Assembly: GCF_030505615.1 (NCBI RefSeq)
Contig: NZ_CP129992.1
Location: forward strand, 248,001 to 312,000
Length of the DNA: 64,000 bases
From: Salinibaculum rarum
GTDB taxonomy: Archaea; Halobacteriota; Halobacteria; Halobacteriales; Haloarculaceae
Reading direction: 5' to 3'
A model generated the notes under the pieces. The model was not told where the DNA came from. It searched no databases and saw nothing but the letters and a program-made list of their open reading frames with translations. Positions 37,403-46,788 of the stretch are shown in pieces. Position 1 is the first letter of the stretch; each line of letters opens with the position of its first letter. The translations under genes and the position numbers were made by a program.

Positions 37403-37445
37403 GGCGGGAACCAGATACTTGTCGGCAGGGCGCCAACGCCGTGTC

Positions 37446-37676
37446 ATGACTGACGACGACGCTGCCTCCCGGTGGTCGGTGCTGGGACTCGGTGGCCTGG
37501 CGAGTCTCTGCTGTCTCGGCCCGGGTGCAGCGGCAATCGGGGGTGGGGCGACCGCGAGCGCGCTCGGCGTCGGTCTCCTGCAAGTGGGAGTCACGGCGTT
37601 GACACTCGCACTCGTCGCCGCGGTTGTCCGTCGTCGGGTCGGCTGTCGGACCTGCAACGAGCCAGTCGACACGTAG
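37446..37676 (+). CDS. Small membrane protein with Cys pairs (MerT-like)
   Basis: A 76-residue protein with two membrane helices. The first contains a Cys pair (SLCCLGPGAAAIGGG), reminiscent of MerT-type mercuric transport proteins, and the tail ends with VGCRTCNEPVDT. It follows the CPVC membrane protein in the same direction. A role in metal or redox handling is a guess from the Cys pattern and pairing. Confidence 0.6.
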   Translation: MTDDDAASRWSVLGLGGLASLCCLGPGAAAIGGGATASALGVGLLQVGVTALTLALVAAVVRRRVGCRTCNEPVDT

Positions 37677-37781
37677 TGGCGATTCCACTCGACGTCGTCC
37701 GGGAACTGGTCACAGTGGACCGGCTCGTGCGAACGGGTGTCAACTAGATTTACAACCATCCTCGTCGTTATATTAGATGTG

Positions 37782-38894
37782 GGCGGGCGTGCAGAAGAGT
37801 TCTCATAGCTCAACGATCGGACTTGCGATGTCACCTCCTCGTTCATGGTTAGCGATGACGACAGCCAAACGAAGACAGAGAGCGACGAAGACGTGAGTTT
37901 TTGCCCGTTCTCGGCCTCGGACTTGCGGAGTCCCGAGGCCGAGATCCTTGCACACGCCGATTGCTGTTTCGACCTGTGACCGGTTATCGTAGGTGTCGTC
38001 AAGCTGCTTTTCCCAGACGCGGACAGTGTCGCTATGTTCCTTGATTCGTTTCTGGATGCGGTACTCGATATCTGGTGGATCATTTGTGTTCCGTGGATTG
38101 TACGGAACCACTGGCACGACGCCTGCTTCAATCAGGTCGTCGTGCCAGTCCAACATGTCGAACTCTGCGTCACCAACGAACGTGACTGGCTTTTTGACGG
38201 CGAGCGCATCCTGTGTGATGCGCCTCGCCGTCGCCTTGTCCACAGATTTCTCATCTGTGAACTCTGCGGCAATCGGGATGTTGTTGTCGGTCGTCACCAG
38301 ACAGCAACCGTAGCCGTAGTAAGTCTCCTCAGCTGTACTGTCGTAGTTCCACGAGGCATCCTCGTCCGGGCGAGGCGCCCGGACATCGGTGCCGTCAATC
38401 CGAAAGCAAGAACCCAGTTCAACTCGGACGAGCACTTGCTGGAGAATTCGTGAGAAGACTTCCTCAACGACACCAGAGAGATCGTCGATAAACCGGCCAA
38501 TCGTCCGCCGTGACGGCGGTCGCTCGAACTCGCAGACACGCCAGACATCATCGTTGGCGAGTTCTTGAGCCATCGCTTCTGGTTCGTAGATTCTGTTGTA
38601 GAAGCAGTGAAGCAATCCTCGGAACAGTTCAGGTGGATGGAACTCCCGCGTTCGCCCCCGCGGATCGGGGGCGAACACGGGGAATTCATAGAGAAACTGG
38701 AGATCAAGATGTTCGAATAGTACTGTTGTCTCGGTTTCCAGTGATTTCAAGACCTCTGTGATCGTATCTTGGTGTGGCAGGGTAGTGGTTGACACATCTC
38801 ACTGTCCCTGCCTCATCTCCGAGAGAGTTCCTATCGATCCTCCAGAATCGCTGATCAGCCAGCAGAGCCGTGCTAACTATTCTGCACGCCCGCC
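37782..38894 (-). mobile_element. Insertion sequence with 6-bp target duplication
   Basis: A 1,113-bp element. Inverted repeats: GGCGGGCGTGCAGAAGAGTT at 37782 and the same with one change (AATAGTT) reading in from 38894. Directly outside on both sides is GATGTG (37776-37781 and 38895-38900), a clean target duplication. One full-length transposase gene. The element separates a TATA-like sequence (TTATATTA, 37768-37775) from the gene at 39010. Confidence 0.85.
37803..38795 (-). CDS. DDE transposase (IS5-like)
   Basis: A 330-residue transposase. N-terminal DUF772-like region (FHPPELFRGLLHCFYNRIYE, RPPSRRTIGRFIDDL), then the catalytic domain with Asp in GSCFRIDGTDVRAP (about residue 134), Asp in VTFVGDAEFDMLDWH (about residue 209) and Glu in NRSQVETAIGVCKDLGL (about residue 278). 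Intact. The family is given by general resemblance to IS5/IS1182-type enzymes. Confidence 0.85.
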   Translation of the reverse strand: MSTTTLPHQDTITEVLKSLETETTVLFEHLDLQFLYEFPVFAPDPRGRTREFHPPELFRGLLHCFYNRIYEPEAMAQELANDDVWRVCEFERPPSRRTIGRFIDDLSGVVEEVFSRILQQVLVRVELGSCFRIDGTDVRAPRPDEDASWNYDSTAEETYYGYGCCLVTTDNNIPIAAEFTDEKSVDKATARRITQDALAVKKPVTFVGDAEFDMLDWHDDLIEAGVVPVVPYNPRNTNDPPDIEYRIQKRIKEHSDTVRVWEKQLDDTYDNRSQVETAIGVCKDLGLGTPQVRGRERAKTHVFVALCLRLAVVIANHERGGDIASPIVEL

Positions 38895-39009
38895 GATGTG
38901 TCCATGCACGAAGCGTCCTCGCTAATCCGACAGCCACCATATCCCCAACCTGCCACGCTCGCACAGCAACACCAACCAGCGCGCCGAATGACAGCGCCGG
39001 AGGTGACCA

Positions 39010-39570
39010 ATGACTGAGCAACACAGCGAGTCGGTACCGACCAATCCGGTTGGTGCTGACGCGGCTCCGCTGACGGTGGAGTGTCTCGTCCGACCGGACC
39101 TCTCTCCGGTCAGTCAGCGACGCATCGACGCCATCTACTCGCGGCTGCAGGCGCTCGAAGAGACAGCATTCATCGACAGCGTGACCGTCAGTGAGTGGCC
39201 GCCACACCGGCCGGCCCCGGTCGAAGACGACACCGACACAGTGTACAGACAGGGACGGGTCGACGAGTTCGAACGGTGGGCAAACCGACAGAACTGCTCG
39301 CTCAAGCCGGCCTTCCGCCGGCAGCCGGTTCCCGAGTCGCTCCTCGACGACGACGAGCCACGCGAGGCGATTCGCGTCCCGGTTGTGACGCTTTCCCTGT
39401 CGGCGGTCGACGAGGAGACTCTGTCGGGAGTCGTCCCGTACACGGTCGATTACGGCACCGACGACGCCGAGACCTACACGGTCGACGACTGGCCCAGCGC
39501 CGCCGAAGCGACGACGGTTCCCGAACAGAGTCGCGACGCAGTCGCAGGAACGACCACAGAATCGGCCTGA
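39010..39570 (+). CDS. Conserved haloarchaeal protein, HTH-family associated
   Basis: A 186-residue acidic protein. The first half has VECLVRPDLSPVSQRRIDAI and VTVSEWPPHRPAPV; the second RVDEFERWANRQNCSLKPAF and RVPVVTLSLSAVDEETLSGV. This layout (short sensor-like alpha/beta unit, then a conserved F-E-x-W and A-F-R-R block) is common in haloarchaea next to DUF7504/RecA-like genes, as here with the convergent gene at 39580. No function is established. The IS at 37782-38894 lies between this gene and its likely promoter. Confidence 0.65.
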   Translation: MTEQHSESVPTNPVGADAAPLTVECLVRPDLSPVSQRRIDAIYSRLQALEETAFIDSVTVSEWPPHRPAPVEDDTDTVYRQGRVDEFERWANRQNCSLKPAFRRQPVPESLLDDDEPREAIRVPVVTLSLSAVDEETLSGVVPYTVDYGTDDAETYTVDDWPSAAEATTVPEQSRDAVAGTTTESA

Positions 39571-39579
39571 ATCGGTGAG

Positions 39580-40242
39580 TTATAGGTCCACGTCCTGCCA
39601 CCCACTGGGCTGGTCGTCCAGTCCGCGCACGCGGAGTTGTCGCTGTCCGTCATCGTGTTTTCGCAGTTCGACCCGTGCGTCGAACGGCTGTGAGAGGGTC
39701 TGAACGGTCGTCCCCTCCTGAGCCGCAGGGTCGATGACGCTCACGCCGAGGCCGTTGGCGGTCCGGATGCGGCCGGTCACCGTATGGAGAAACCGGTAGA
39801 GTGGCTGGACCTTGTCGGTGTACATCACCAGCGGGTCGAGCGTACAGAGCCCGGTCCGAACGCGGTCGATGCCGGCACCGTAGAGGTCCTCGTAGAGACT
39901 GGAGAAGACGATACCGATACCGGTCAGGTCGCTGGGCGCGGCCACCGTGTGGATGTTTCTGGTCTCGTCGTCGTTGCTGGTTTGCATGCAGTCGACGATG
40001 GCCATCCGTGAGGTGTCGTACCGACAGCCACTGGCCTCGAAGTTCTCGATGCTCTCGACCCCGCGGAGGTCAGTCGAGAGCAAGAGCAGCCCCTCCGATT
40101 CGGAACAGCCGAGCAGTCGCATCGCGAGGTCACGGGAGCCGTGAAGCGGCGACCCGGTGACCAGCAGGTTCGTCCCCGGGGGAACCGGGTCAATCGGGAT
40201 GCCGTCGTCGAACTCGTAGGTCTGTTGGTCGGCCTGACTCAT
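39580..40242 (-). CDS. RecA/KaiC-like protein (DUF7504-type)
   Basis: A 220-residue protein with an ATPase-like fold. The P-loop region is degenerate (NLLVTGSPLHGSRDLAM, lacking the G-K-T), followed by LLLLSTDLRGVESIENF and VFSSLYEDLYGAGIDRVRTG. This resembles the haloarchaeal RAD55/KaiC-type signalling ATPases often placed next to sensor genes. The absence of a proper Walker A suggests a binding rather than hydrolysing role. It overlaps the response-regulator gene by 4 bases and so is part of one signalling unit. Confidence 0.7.
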   Translation of the reverse strand: MSQADQQTYEFDDGIPIDPVPPGTNLLVTGSPLHGSRDLAMRLLGCSESEGLLLLSTDLRGVESIENFEASGCRYDTSRMAIVDCMQTSNDDETRNIHTVAAPSDLTGIGIVFSSLYEDLYGAGIDRVRTGLCTLDPLVMYTDKVQPLYRFLHTVTGRIRTANGLGVSVIDPAAQEGTTVQTLSQPFDARVELRKHDDGQRQLRVRGLDDQPSGWQDVDL

Positions 40243-41144
40243 TCACTCGTCCCTCCGTGTTCGGTGTCGAGTCGCCGACGCAGTTCCAGTTGTTCCGATA
40301 CTTCGGCGGCAAACAGCTGGAGCTCTGTGAGTTCCTCGTCGGTGTATCCGCGCGGTTCGTCGTGGATGAGACAGAGCTCGCCGATGATAGAACCATCGGG
40401 TGCGGTGAGGTCCGCGCCGGCGTACGACCGGATGTCCAGTTGCTTTAGCGTCTCGTTGTACTCGAAGCGTGGGTCCGCCTGCACGTTCTCGATGACGGTG
40501 ACGCCGTCTTCGACAATCGAGTAGGTACAGATAGTATCTTCGCGGTCGAGCGTCTCCCAGTCGGCGCCGTGACAGGCCACGAACCGCTCCTGGACCTCGT
40601 CGACGAGGCCGACAAAGCAGACGGCGACGTCGAAGTGGCTGGCAATGAGTTCCGAGAGGCGGTCGAAACTCTCGACGGCCGACAGGTCGGCGATGTCGTA
40701 CTCGTGCAGCGCCGCGAGGCGTTCGTCCTCGTCGGGCGGGAGCGGAAACCCGACCTGCGTCCGGTTGCGGACGGTGTTGGAGACGATGTCGACGAGGCGG
40801 TCGTGTGTGTCGGCGCCGCCTTTCGGGAGATACTCCGCGACCGTCTCGCCGAACGCCGCGGAGTCGATGTCGGCGTGGTCGCGGTCGGTAAAGAGGACAC
40901 AGGAGAGGTTGGGATTGTCCGCACGCGCCTGCTCGAAGAGTTCGAACGCCGTGCCGTCCTGGAGGTCGTACTCGGCGACGAGACAGTCGACGTCGGCCGT
41001 CGCGACTGTCTCGAGTGCGCCAGCGATGTCGGTCGCGCCGACCGCACGGACGTCCGCGCGGTCACGGAACGCCGCGATAGTCGCCTCGCGTGCGTCCGTC
41101 GCCGGGTCGACACACAATACCGTGAAGTCGTGGCCGTCGGTCAC
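40239..41144 (-). CDS. Response regulator receiver domain with GAF domain
   Basis: A 301-residue protein. Residues about 5-120 are a receiver-like domain (FTVLCVDPATDAREATIAAF, VDCLVAEYDLQDGTAFELFE, LSCVLFTDRDH). The phospho-acceptor position is occupied by E-Y-D in VAEYDLQDG, so phosphorylation is possible but not certain. Residues about 150-290 form a GAF domain (LSELIASHFDVAVCFVGLVD, AGADLTAPDGSIIGELCLIH). Neither a kinase nor an output HTH is present. It is followed with 4 bases of overlap by the RecA-like gene. Confidence 0.8.
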   Translation of the reverse strand: MTDGHDFTVLCVDPATDAREATIAAFRDRADVRAVGATDIAGALETVATADVDCLVAEYDLQDGTAFELFEQARADNPNLSCVLFTDRDHADIDSAAFGETVAEYLPKGGADTHDRLVDIVSNTVRNRTQVGFPLPPDEDERLAALHEYDIADLSAVESFDRLSELIASHFDVAVCFVGLVDEVQERFVACHGADWETLDREDTICTYSIVEDGVTVIENVQADPRFEYNETLKQLDIRSYAGADLTAPDGSIIGELCLIHDEPRGYTDEELTELQLFAAEVSEQLELRRRLDTEHGGTSE

Positions 41145-41285
41145 TGTCCGGCCGTTATGAGTCCAGACAAATAGAACTACTGTCGCTCAGGCGACGGGAA
41201 CGCCCCCAGAAACGAAAGGTTTTGACCGCCGGCACACCTTCTGTCCGCCAATGACGACTGTAGCGCGTGTTCCGGGGTGGTGGTC

Positions 41286-42263
41286 GTGACCCGCGAGTTC
41301 ACCGAGATAACCGTCGTCGGCGAAGACGACACGGGACTCATCGCCGAAGTCACATCGTTGCTGTTCGAGCGCTCGATTAACATCGAGGACCTAGACCAGG
41401 CTGTCCGGGAGGGCGTCTTCCGGATGACGATGCACGTCGACACCAGCGACATGGTCTGTACCGAGGGGAAACTCCGCGAGGACCTCAACGACCTCGGCGA
41501 AGACCTCGGCGTCGACGTGAAAGTCCGGTTCCCCGCCGACCGGGAGACCCAGCAGATTGCCGTCCTCGTCACCAAGGAGTCACACTGTCTGGAGGCCATC
41601 TTCGAGGCCTGGGCCAGCGGTGACCTCGATGCCGACGTGAACGTCGTCATCGGGAATCACCCGGACCTCGAACCGCTCGCCGAGAAGTACGACGTGCCCT
41701 TCCACAACATCGGCGACGAGAACGGCAACCCCGACGAGGAGCAACTGCTCGAACTACTCGCCGAATACGACGCCGACCTCATCGTCCTCGCACGCTACAT
41801 GCGCATCCTCTCGCCGAGCGTGGTCTTTCGCTACGAGAGCCAGATTATCAACGTCCACCCCTCGCTTTTGCCCGCGTTCCCCGGGGCCGAGGCGTACCTG
41901 CAGGCTCTCGAAGAGGGCGTCCGCATCGCCGGCGTCACTGCCCACTACGTGACGACGGACTTAGACCAGGGGCCGATTATCACCCAGCGGGCGTTCAACG
42001 TCCCACAGGACTCAGACACCGAGCCGGAGGACCTGCGCAAGATTGGCCAGCCACTCGAAGCCGAAGCCCTGCTCGAGGCCATCGACTTGCACCTTCGCGA
42101 CGAGGTGGCCGTCCACCGCGGACGGACGAAACTGCGAAATCCAGAGGAGAGTTCGGCCCAGCTCGGCGCCCCGAAGGAACTCAACGACCTGGTCCCGGAC
42201 CGCCCAATCGACGGCCTCGGCGAGTTCGTCGCAGAGCACGAGGAGACAGAGGCCGACGACTGA
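41286..42263 (+). CDS. purU: Formyltetrahydrofolate deformylase
   Basis: A 325-residue enzyme starting at GTG 41286 (MTREFTEITVVGEDDTGLIA). The N-terminal ACT domain has SLLFERSINIEDLDQAVREG, the catalytic formyltransferase-fold domain has VIGNHPDLEPLAEKYDVPFH, ILSPSVVFRYESQIINVHPS and GVTAHYVTTDLDQGPIITQ with the N-x-H-D-like catalytic residues. It frees formate from 10-formyl-THF, feeding purine synthesis. About 40 extra acidic C-terminal residues follow the usual family length. Confidence 0.9.
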   Translation: MTREFTEITVVGEDDTGLIAEVTSLLFERSINIEDLDQAVREGVFRMTMHVDTSDMVCTEGKLREDLNDLGEDLGVDVKVRFPADRETQQIAVLVTKESHCLEAIFEAWASGDLDADVNVVIGNHPDLEPLAEKYDVPFHNIGDENGNPDEEQLLELLAEYDADLIVLARYMRILSPSVVFRYESQIINVHPSLLPAFPGAEAYLQALEEGVRIAGVTAHYVTTDLDQGPIITQRAFNVPQDSDTEPEDLRKIGQPLEAEALLEAIDLHLRDEVAVHRGRTKLRNPEESSAQLGAPKELNDLVPDRPIDGLGEFVAEHEETEADD

Positions 42264-42344
42264 CTCGGAATCGAGTGTAGCGCGGCCGCTCTCGGGTATT
42301 CTCTCGAAAAAGATGCAAAGTTCGTGTGAGACGTCGCGCCGTAG

Positions 42345-42953
42345 TTAGGCTTCGGTGGCCTGCTCGACGACCTGCTGGGTCTGGGCCTGGAACTGCTCGG
42401 TGAGTTCCTCGGTCTGCTCGACGACTTCCTCTGCCTGGGATTCGAGCTCTTCGACCTGCGCCTCGAACTGACCCTGGACCTCTTCTGCCTGGGCTTCGAC
42501 TTCGTCGAGCATCTCGACGAGCTGGGCTTCCAGCTCTTCGTGACCCTCGACGACGGTTTCGAGTTGTTCGTCGACGTTCTCGAGGAGGTCGGCGACGGCC
42601 TCGTCGTAGGCGTCTGCGCCTTCGTCGAGTTCGGCTTCGAGCGTGTCGAAGGCCTCACCGTGAGCGGCTTCGAGTTCCTCGAACTGCTCGTCGACGGCTG
42701 CGCGAACGTCCTCGAGCTGGTCGCCCATGCCGGGTACCGTCTGCTCGATGGCGTCGAGGTAGCTGTGGAGTGCCGTGGACGTCAGCTCGACAAGCTGGGC
42801 CTGACCGCGCTCGGTCGCGTCCAGCATGTCCTGCGTTGCCGTGACGAACTTGGTCTGGTAGTCCAGCGAGCGCTCGAATGCGTCCTGGCTCTGTGCGATT
42901 GCGGTCCGCTGTGCGTCGAACATCGTGGTGACGGGGGTTGTGTATGCTGCCAT
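42345..42953 (-). CDS. Coiled-coil, phasin-like protein
   Basis: A 202-residue, highly acidic helical protein. The start (MFDAQRTAIAQSQDAFERS) and the middle section resemble haloarchaeal PhaP/phasin-type proteins that coat polyhydroxyalkanoate granules. The rest is a long Glu/Gln-rich coiled coil (QLVEMLDEVEAQAEEVQGQF). No PHA synthase genes are close by, so granule binding is uncertain. Another coiled-coil structural role is equally possible. Confidence 0.55.
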   Translation of the reverse strand: MAAYTTPVTTMFDAQRTAIAQSQDAFERSLDYQTKFVTATQDMLDATERGQAQLVELTSTALHSYLDAIEQTVPGMGDQLEDVRAAVDEQFEELEAAHGEAFDTLEAELDEGADAYDEAVADLLENVDEQLETVVEGHEELEAQLVEMLDEVEAQAEEVQGQFEAQVEELESQAEEVVEQTEELTEQFQAQTQQVVEQATEA

Positions 42954-43156
42954 AGTGTGTTGCTCCTATCAATAGTAACGTGTCGACGGCATATAAAGTT
43001 TGCCACTGAAACCCATCTGATGCCATTGAATGGTATAGATATTCGAGACGGCGAATGAAGCGTAGAAGACGGTCGAGTTGGAGGGACGCACCGCTCACGG
43101 GTGCCAGGACCACGTCAAAACGAGAAGCGACACGGCAGACGGACGGCGCTGTGCAG

Positions 43157-44185
43157 TCAGAGGTCCTGAATCGTCTCGATGGCTTCGGAAACGGTGGGCG
43201 CGTCGAACGCCTCGCGGCCAACGTAGGCGTTCGTCCCAGCACAGTAGAGGTCACGCGCCGCCTGGATGACACGCTCGTCCAGCGGTTCGGGCGAGCGGTC
43301 ACACAACGACTTCCAGTCGGCGACACCCTCCGTGGTGGCGCGTTCTTTGGCCGCACCGACTGCCTCGACCCACTCGGGTTGGGTCCGCTTGTGATACTGG
43401 CGGATGACCTCCTTGGAGACTTGAGTACCTTCGTAGGAAAATCGGTTCTCGTCGAACGTCCCGACGACGTCGGCGACGCGAATCTCGCCGTCGAAGGAGA
43501 GACACTCTATTTTCCCGTCCTGATGGACGAAGCCGGCTTCGTCGGCGCGGTCGGTGACGATGCGGTTGACCTCGCGCGCGACGGCCTCTAGGTCTTCGAT
43601 GTCGGCCGTCCCCGCGATACGGTCGGCCTCCTCGCGGGAGAGATACCGGTCCTGCTTTTCGTACTTCGTGGAGAACTCGATGATGGCTTCGGGGAGGTCG
43701 ACGGCCTCGTCGGGCCACTCGTCGTAGTCGAGGCCGTGGTCTGCGGGGTCGGTTCGCTTGCGCAGCGACGAGCCAGTCCCGACGCGGTTTCGGAAGACGA
43801 TTTCCAGCGGCACGAGGAAGTTCTCGCTCGCCTCGGCGTGGTAGGCGTCGTAATCGTAGGTCCCGTCGGCGAAGGGCAGGTCAGGGACCTGCGTGAGGTC
43901 GATTGCCATCTCGGTCGGCGCGTGGCCGGCATCGAGTGCGGCCGCGAGCGAGCGCTCTTCGCCCTCGCTGACGACGCCGCGGTAGTGGGTCGGGATGCCG
44001 TTGTCTTCGAGCAGTTCGAAGTTGAACGCGCCCATCGTGCACAGCGACGCGCCCTTGTCGGGAATTGCGTCGGGCATCTTGCCCCAGTCGAACACGGAGT
44101 AGGCGTCGGTGAAGACGAACGCACCCCGCCCGAGGTCGTCGGCGGTTGCGGACTCGTCGACGCGGAAGTTCTTCACGCTGGTCAT
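43157..44185 (-). CDS. purC: Phosphoribosylaminoimidazole-succinocarboxamide synthase
   Basis: A 342-residue SAICAR synthase starting at ATG 44185 ([20 protein letters not shown]); the open frame extends much further upstream, antisense to other genes, and that part is not coding. Conserved pieces: [53 protein letters not shown] and [20 protein letters not shown]. It condenses aspartate with CAIR in purine synthesis. The length is that of the haloarchaeal form with its C-terminal extension. Confidence 0.9.
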   Translation of the reverse strand: MTSVKNFRVDESATADDLGRGAFVFTDAYSVFDWGKMPDAIPDKGASLCTMGAFNFELLEDNGIPTHYRGVVSEGEERSLAAALDAGHAPTEMAIDLTQVPDLPFADGTYDYDAYHAEASENFLVPLEIVFRNRVGTGSSLRKRTDPADHGLDYDEWPDEAVDLPEAIIEFSTKYEKQDRYLSREEADRIAGTADIEDLEAVAREVNRIVTDRADEAGFVHQDGKIECLSFDGEIRVADVVGTFDENRFSYEGTQVSKEVIRQYHKRTQPEWVEAVGAAKERATTEGVADWKSLCDRSPEPLDERVIQAARDLYCAGTNAYVGREAFDAPTVSEAIETIQDL

Positions 44186-44272
44186 ATCGCCGGTGTCGGG
44201 CCTGGGGGCAAGAAGCGTTCCGGTCGCGACTGAACGCGGTCTTTTTGCGTGTCCGTTCGGTGTACTCTCACG

Positions 44273-45289
44273 ATGAGCGTCAACTACGCGCTCGCAACAG
44301 TCGTCATCCTCGGTGCCACCGCCGCCATCTGGAAGGGGAGCGACTGGCTGGAGACGACCAGTGCGCAACTCTCGGCGTACTACGGCCTGCCGATGGTCGT
44401 CCAGGGGGCCATCGTCACTGCCGTCGGGTCGAGTTTCCCGGAACTGGCGAGTGTCGTCTTCGCTGGCCTGGCCGGGTCGCTCGAACTCGGTGTGGGTGCC
44501 ATCGTCGGCTCTGCCATCTTCAACATCCTCGTCATCCCCGGCGTCGCGGGCGTCGCAGCCGAAACGCCAGTCGAAGCCTCGCGCACGCTCGTCTACAAGG
44601 AAGCCCAGTTCTACATGCTCGCGGTCTCTGTGCTCCTCATCACCTTCGCGCTCGGAGTTATCTACTACCCCGTCGCCGGCGAACGCCTCCATGGTGAAGT
44701 GACACGGCCGCTGGCGCTGATTCCGCTGGCACTGTATGGCCTGTATATTTTCATCCAGTATCAGGACACCAGCGACCACGACACCGAACTCGACCGTGAC
44801 GGCATCGACATCCGACGGCAGTGGGCGTACCTGCTCGCCAGTCTGGCAGTCATCCTCGTCGCCGTCGAGCAACTGGTCGGCCAGGTCGAGGCAATCGGCG
44901 TCGAACTCGGCGTCTCGCAGTTCCTGCTCGGCGTGACGATTATCGCGGCCGCGACCAGTCTCCCGGACACGCTCGTGAGCGTGCGCGCGGCGCGGGCCGG
45001 CCGCGGCGTCGTCTCGATGGCGAACGTCCTCGGGTCGAACACGTTCGACCTGCTGGTCGCGATTCCAGTCGGTATCATGCTCGTCGGCGCGACCGCCATC
45101 GACTTCGCGATGGCCGTCCCGATGTTCGGCGCGCTCACCGGCGCGACCATCCTCCTCTTTGCGCTGCTCCGGACGGATATGGTCCTGACAGAGACCGAAT
45201 CGTACGTGCTCGTGGGCGCGTATTTCCTCTTTGTCGCCTGGGTGCTGGTAGAAGTCACGAGAATCGTCCCGGGCGTCCTCCCGGCGTAG
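44273..45289 (+). CDS. Na+/Ca2+ exchanger family protein (CaCA superfamily)
   Basis: A 338-residue membrane protein with about ten helices in two repeats, starting at ATG 44273 ([18 protein letters not shown]). The two alpha-repeats are clear: [20 protein letters not shown] with [16 protein letters not shown], and [20 protein letters not shown] with [17 protein letters not shown]. These carry the ion-binding acidic residues (Glu in FPELA, Asp in LPDTL). It would exchange Ca2+ for Na+ across the cell membrane. Divergent from purC. Confidence 0.85.
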   Translation: MSVNYALATVVILGATAAIWKGSDWLETTSAQLSAYYGLPMVVQGAIVTAVGSSFPELASVVFAGLAGSLELGVGAIVGSAIFNILVIPGVAGVAAETPVEASRTLVYKEAQFYMLAVSVLLITFALGVIYYPVAGERLHGEVTRPLALIPLALYGLYIFIQYQDTSDHDTELDRDGIDIRRQWAYLLASLAVILVAVEQLVGQVEAIGVELGVSQFLLGVTIIAAATSLPDTLVSVRAARAGRGVVSMANVLGSNTFDLLVAIPVGIMLVGATAIDFAMAVPMFGALTGATILLFALLRTDMVLTETESYVLVGAYFLFVAWVLVEVTRIVPGVLPA

Positions 45290-45358
45290 CGTCACAGACG
45301 GTGGCAATCTACCCCCGGACCCGTCAGCTTTTACCCCACCGAGAGGCAGGAAGAGACA

Positions 45359-46711
45359 ATGGCAGACGTCTCCGAGGTGGCCAACGTCCCGCGTGGCGAG
45401 TTCGACTTTGCGCACCAGCCGGAGACCGACCAGTCCTTCGAGAACGCGCTGGCGAAAGCGCGGGCCGGGAGCCGGCTGTCCGTCGCCGACGGCATCGAAC
45501 TGCTCACAACCGGAACCGACCGGCCGGGTATCGACCGCCGGCGCAAAGAGCAGGTCCTCGAAGCCGCAGACCGCCGCCGCGCCGAGACGGTCGGCGACGA
45601 GGTGACCTTCGTCGCCAACCTCAACAACAACGTCACGACGGCCTGCAACACCGGCTGTCTGTTCTGTAACTTCAAGGACCGCTCCGAGCAGTTCCTCAGC
45701 GAGAACGACGACGACCACGCCGGCTTCACCAAGACGCCAGCGGAGTCCCGCCAGGTCGTCGAGGACGCACTCGACCTGGGCATCTACGAGGTGACCTCCG
45801 TCTCCGGGCTCCACCCGGCCTTCGCACTCGACGAGGAACACCGCGAGCTACTGGAGACCAGCGACCGCGGCGACCTCAACTACAAATCGCCCGGCCGCTA
45901 CGAGAAAAATCCAGGCACCTACGTCGCCCAGATGGAGGCGATGAGCGTCGGTGACGTCCACCTCCACTCGATGACGCCCGAAGAGGCATACCACGCCCGA
46001 CGGGGGACCACCTGGTCCTACGAGGAGGTGTACGGCCGACTCAAAGATGCCGGCCTCGACAGCGTCCCCGGTACCGCCGCCGAGATTCTCGTCGACGAGG
46101 TCCGGGAGGTCATCTGCCCGGGCAAGATTCGCAGCGACGAGTGGGTCGAGGCGATGGAAGCGGCCGCCAGCGTCGGCCTCCCGATGACGGCGACCATCAT
46201 GTACGGCCACGTCGAAAACGAGGCCCACCGCGTGAAACATCTCGACGTAATCAGGGACCTCCAGGACCGGACCGGGAACATCACCGAGTTCGTCCCCCTC
46301 TCCTTTGTCCACCAGCAGACGCCGCTGTTCGAGCGCGGCATGGTCGACGCCGGCGCGACCACCGACGAGGACGAACTGATGATTGCCGTCTCGCGGCTCT
46401 ATCTGGACAACGTCGACCACATCCAGTCCTCGTGGGTCAAGTACGGCGACGAGCAGGGGCTGAAGATGCTCTCCTGTGGCGCCGACGACTTCATGGGGAC
46501 GATTCTCTCCGAGGAGATTACCAAACGCGCCGGCGGGGACTTCGGCGAGTACCGCTCCTTCGCGGAGTACGCCGACATGATAACGGCCATCGGTCGCACG
46601 CCCGTCGAGCGGTCGACGGACTACCGGAAGCGCCGTCCGATAGACCCCGACGACACCCCGGTCGGCCCTACTCTCGGCCCCCGTGCCGACGGGACGCCGC
46701 TGCTCGAGTAG
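45359..46711 (+). CDS. cofH: FO synthase subunit 2 (5-amino-6-ribitylaminouracil-tyrosine transferase)
   Basis: A 450-residue radical SAM enzyme. The cluster motif is [18 protein letters not shown]. Other conserved parts are [56 protein letters not shown] and [18 protein letters not shown]. CofH joins the tyrosine-derived fragment to 5-amino-6-ribitylaminouracil; CofG completes FO, the core of coenzyme F420. cofG and cofC lie 2.2-4 kb downstream on the opposite strand, separated by a P450 and an HTH gene. Confidence 0.92.
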   Translation: MADVSEVANVPRGEFDFAHQPETDQSFENALAKARAGSRLSVADGIELLTTGTDRPGIDRRRKEQVLEAADRRRAETVGDEVTFVANLNNNVTTACNTGCLFCNFKDRSEQFLSENDDDHAGFTKTPAESRQVVEDALDLGIYEVTSVSGLHPAFALDEEHRELLETSDRGDLNYKSPGRYEKNPGTYVAQMEAMSVGDVHLHSMTPEEAYHARRGTTWSYEEVYGRLKDAGLDSVPGTAAEILVDEVREVICPGKIRSDEWVEAMEAAASVGLPMTATIMYGHVENEAHRVKHLDVIRDLQDRTGNITEFVPLSFVHQQTPLFERGMVDAGATTDEDELMIAVSRLYLDNVDHIQSSWVKYGDEQGLKMLSCGADDFMGTILSEEITKRAGGDFGEYRSFAEYADMITAIGRTPVERSTDYRKRRPIDPDDTPVGPTLGPRADGTPLLE

Positions 46712-46788
46712 GCGCTCCGCTGTGGACATCTTCGAGAATCGAGGGCAGATTTCTGAGGTCGGTTACGAGCTAGGCGGAGGGGATAGCG

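Noticed and set aside
38904..39017. 38-codon frame between the IS and the gene at 39010
   Set aside because: Starts soon after the IS flank and overlaps the next start, but the product is Pro/Gln-rich without acidic halophile character; kept only as a remark.
41250..41288. Twelve-codon frame (MTTVARVPGWWS) just upstream of purU, overlapping its start
   Set aside because: Could be a leader peptide, but there is no repeated codon or attenuator structure; GTG 41286 alone explains purU.
43157..45841. Very long reverse frame of 894 codons containing purC
   Set aside because: Only the last 343 codons match purC. The rest is antisense to the exchanger and cofH genes, with no family-like sequence; it stays open because of the GC-rich codon pattern.
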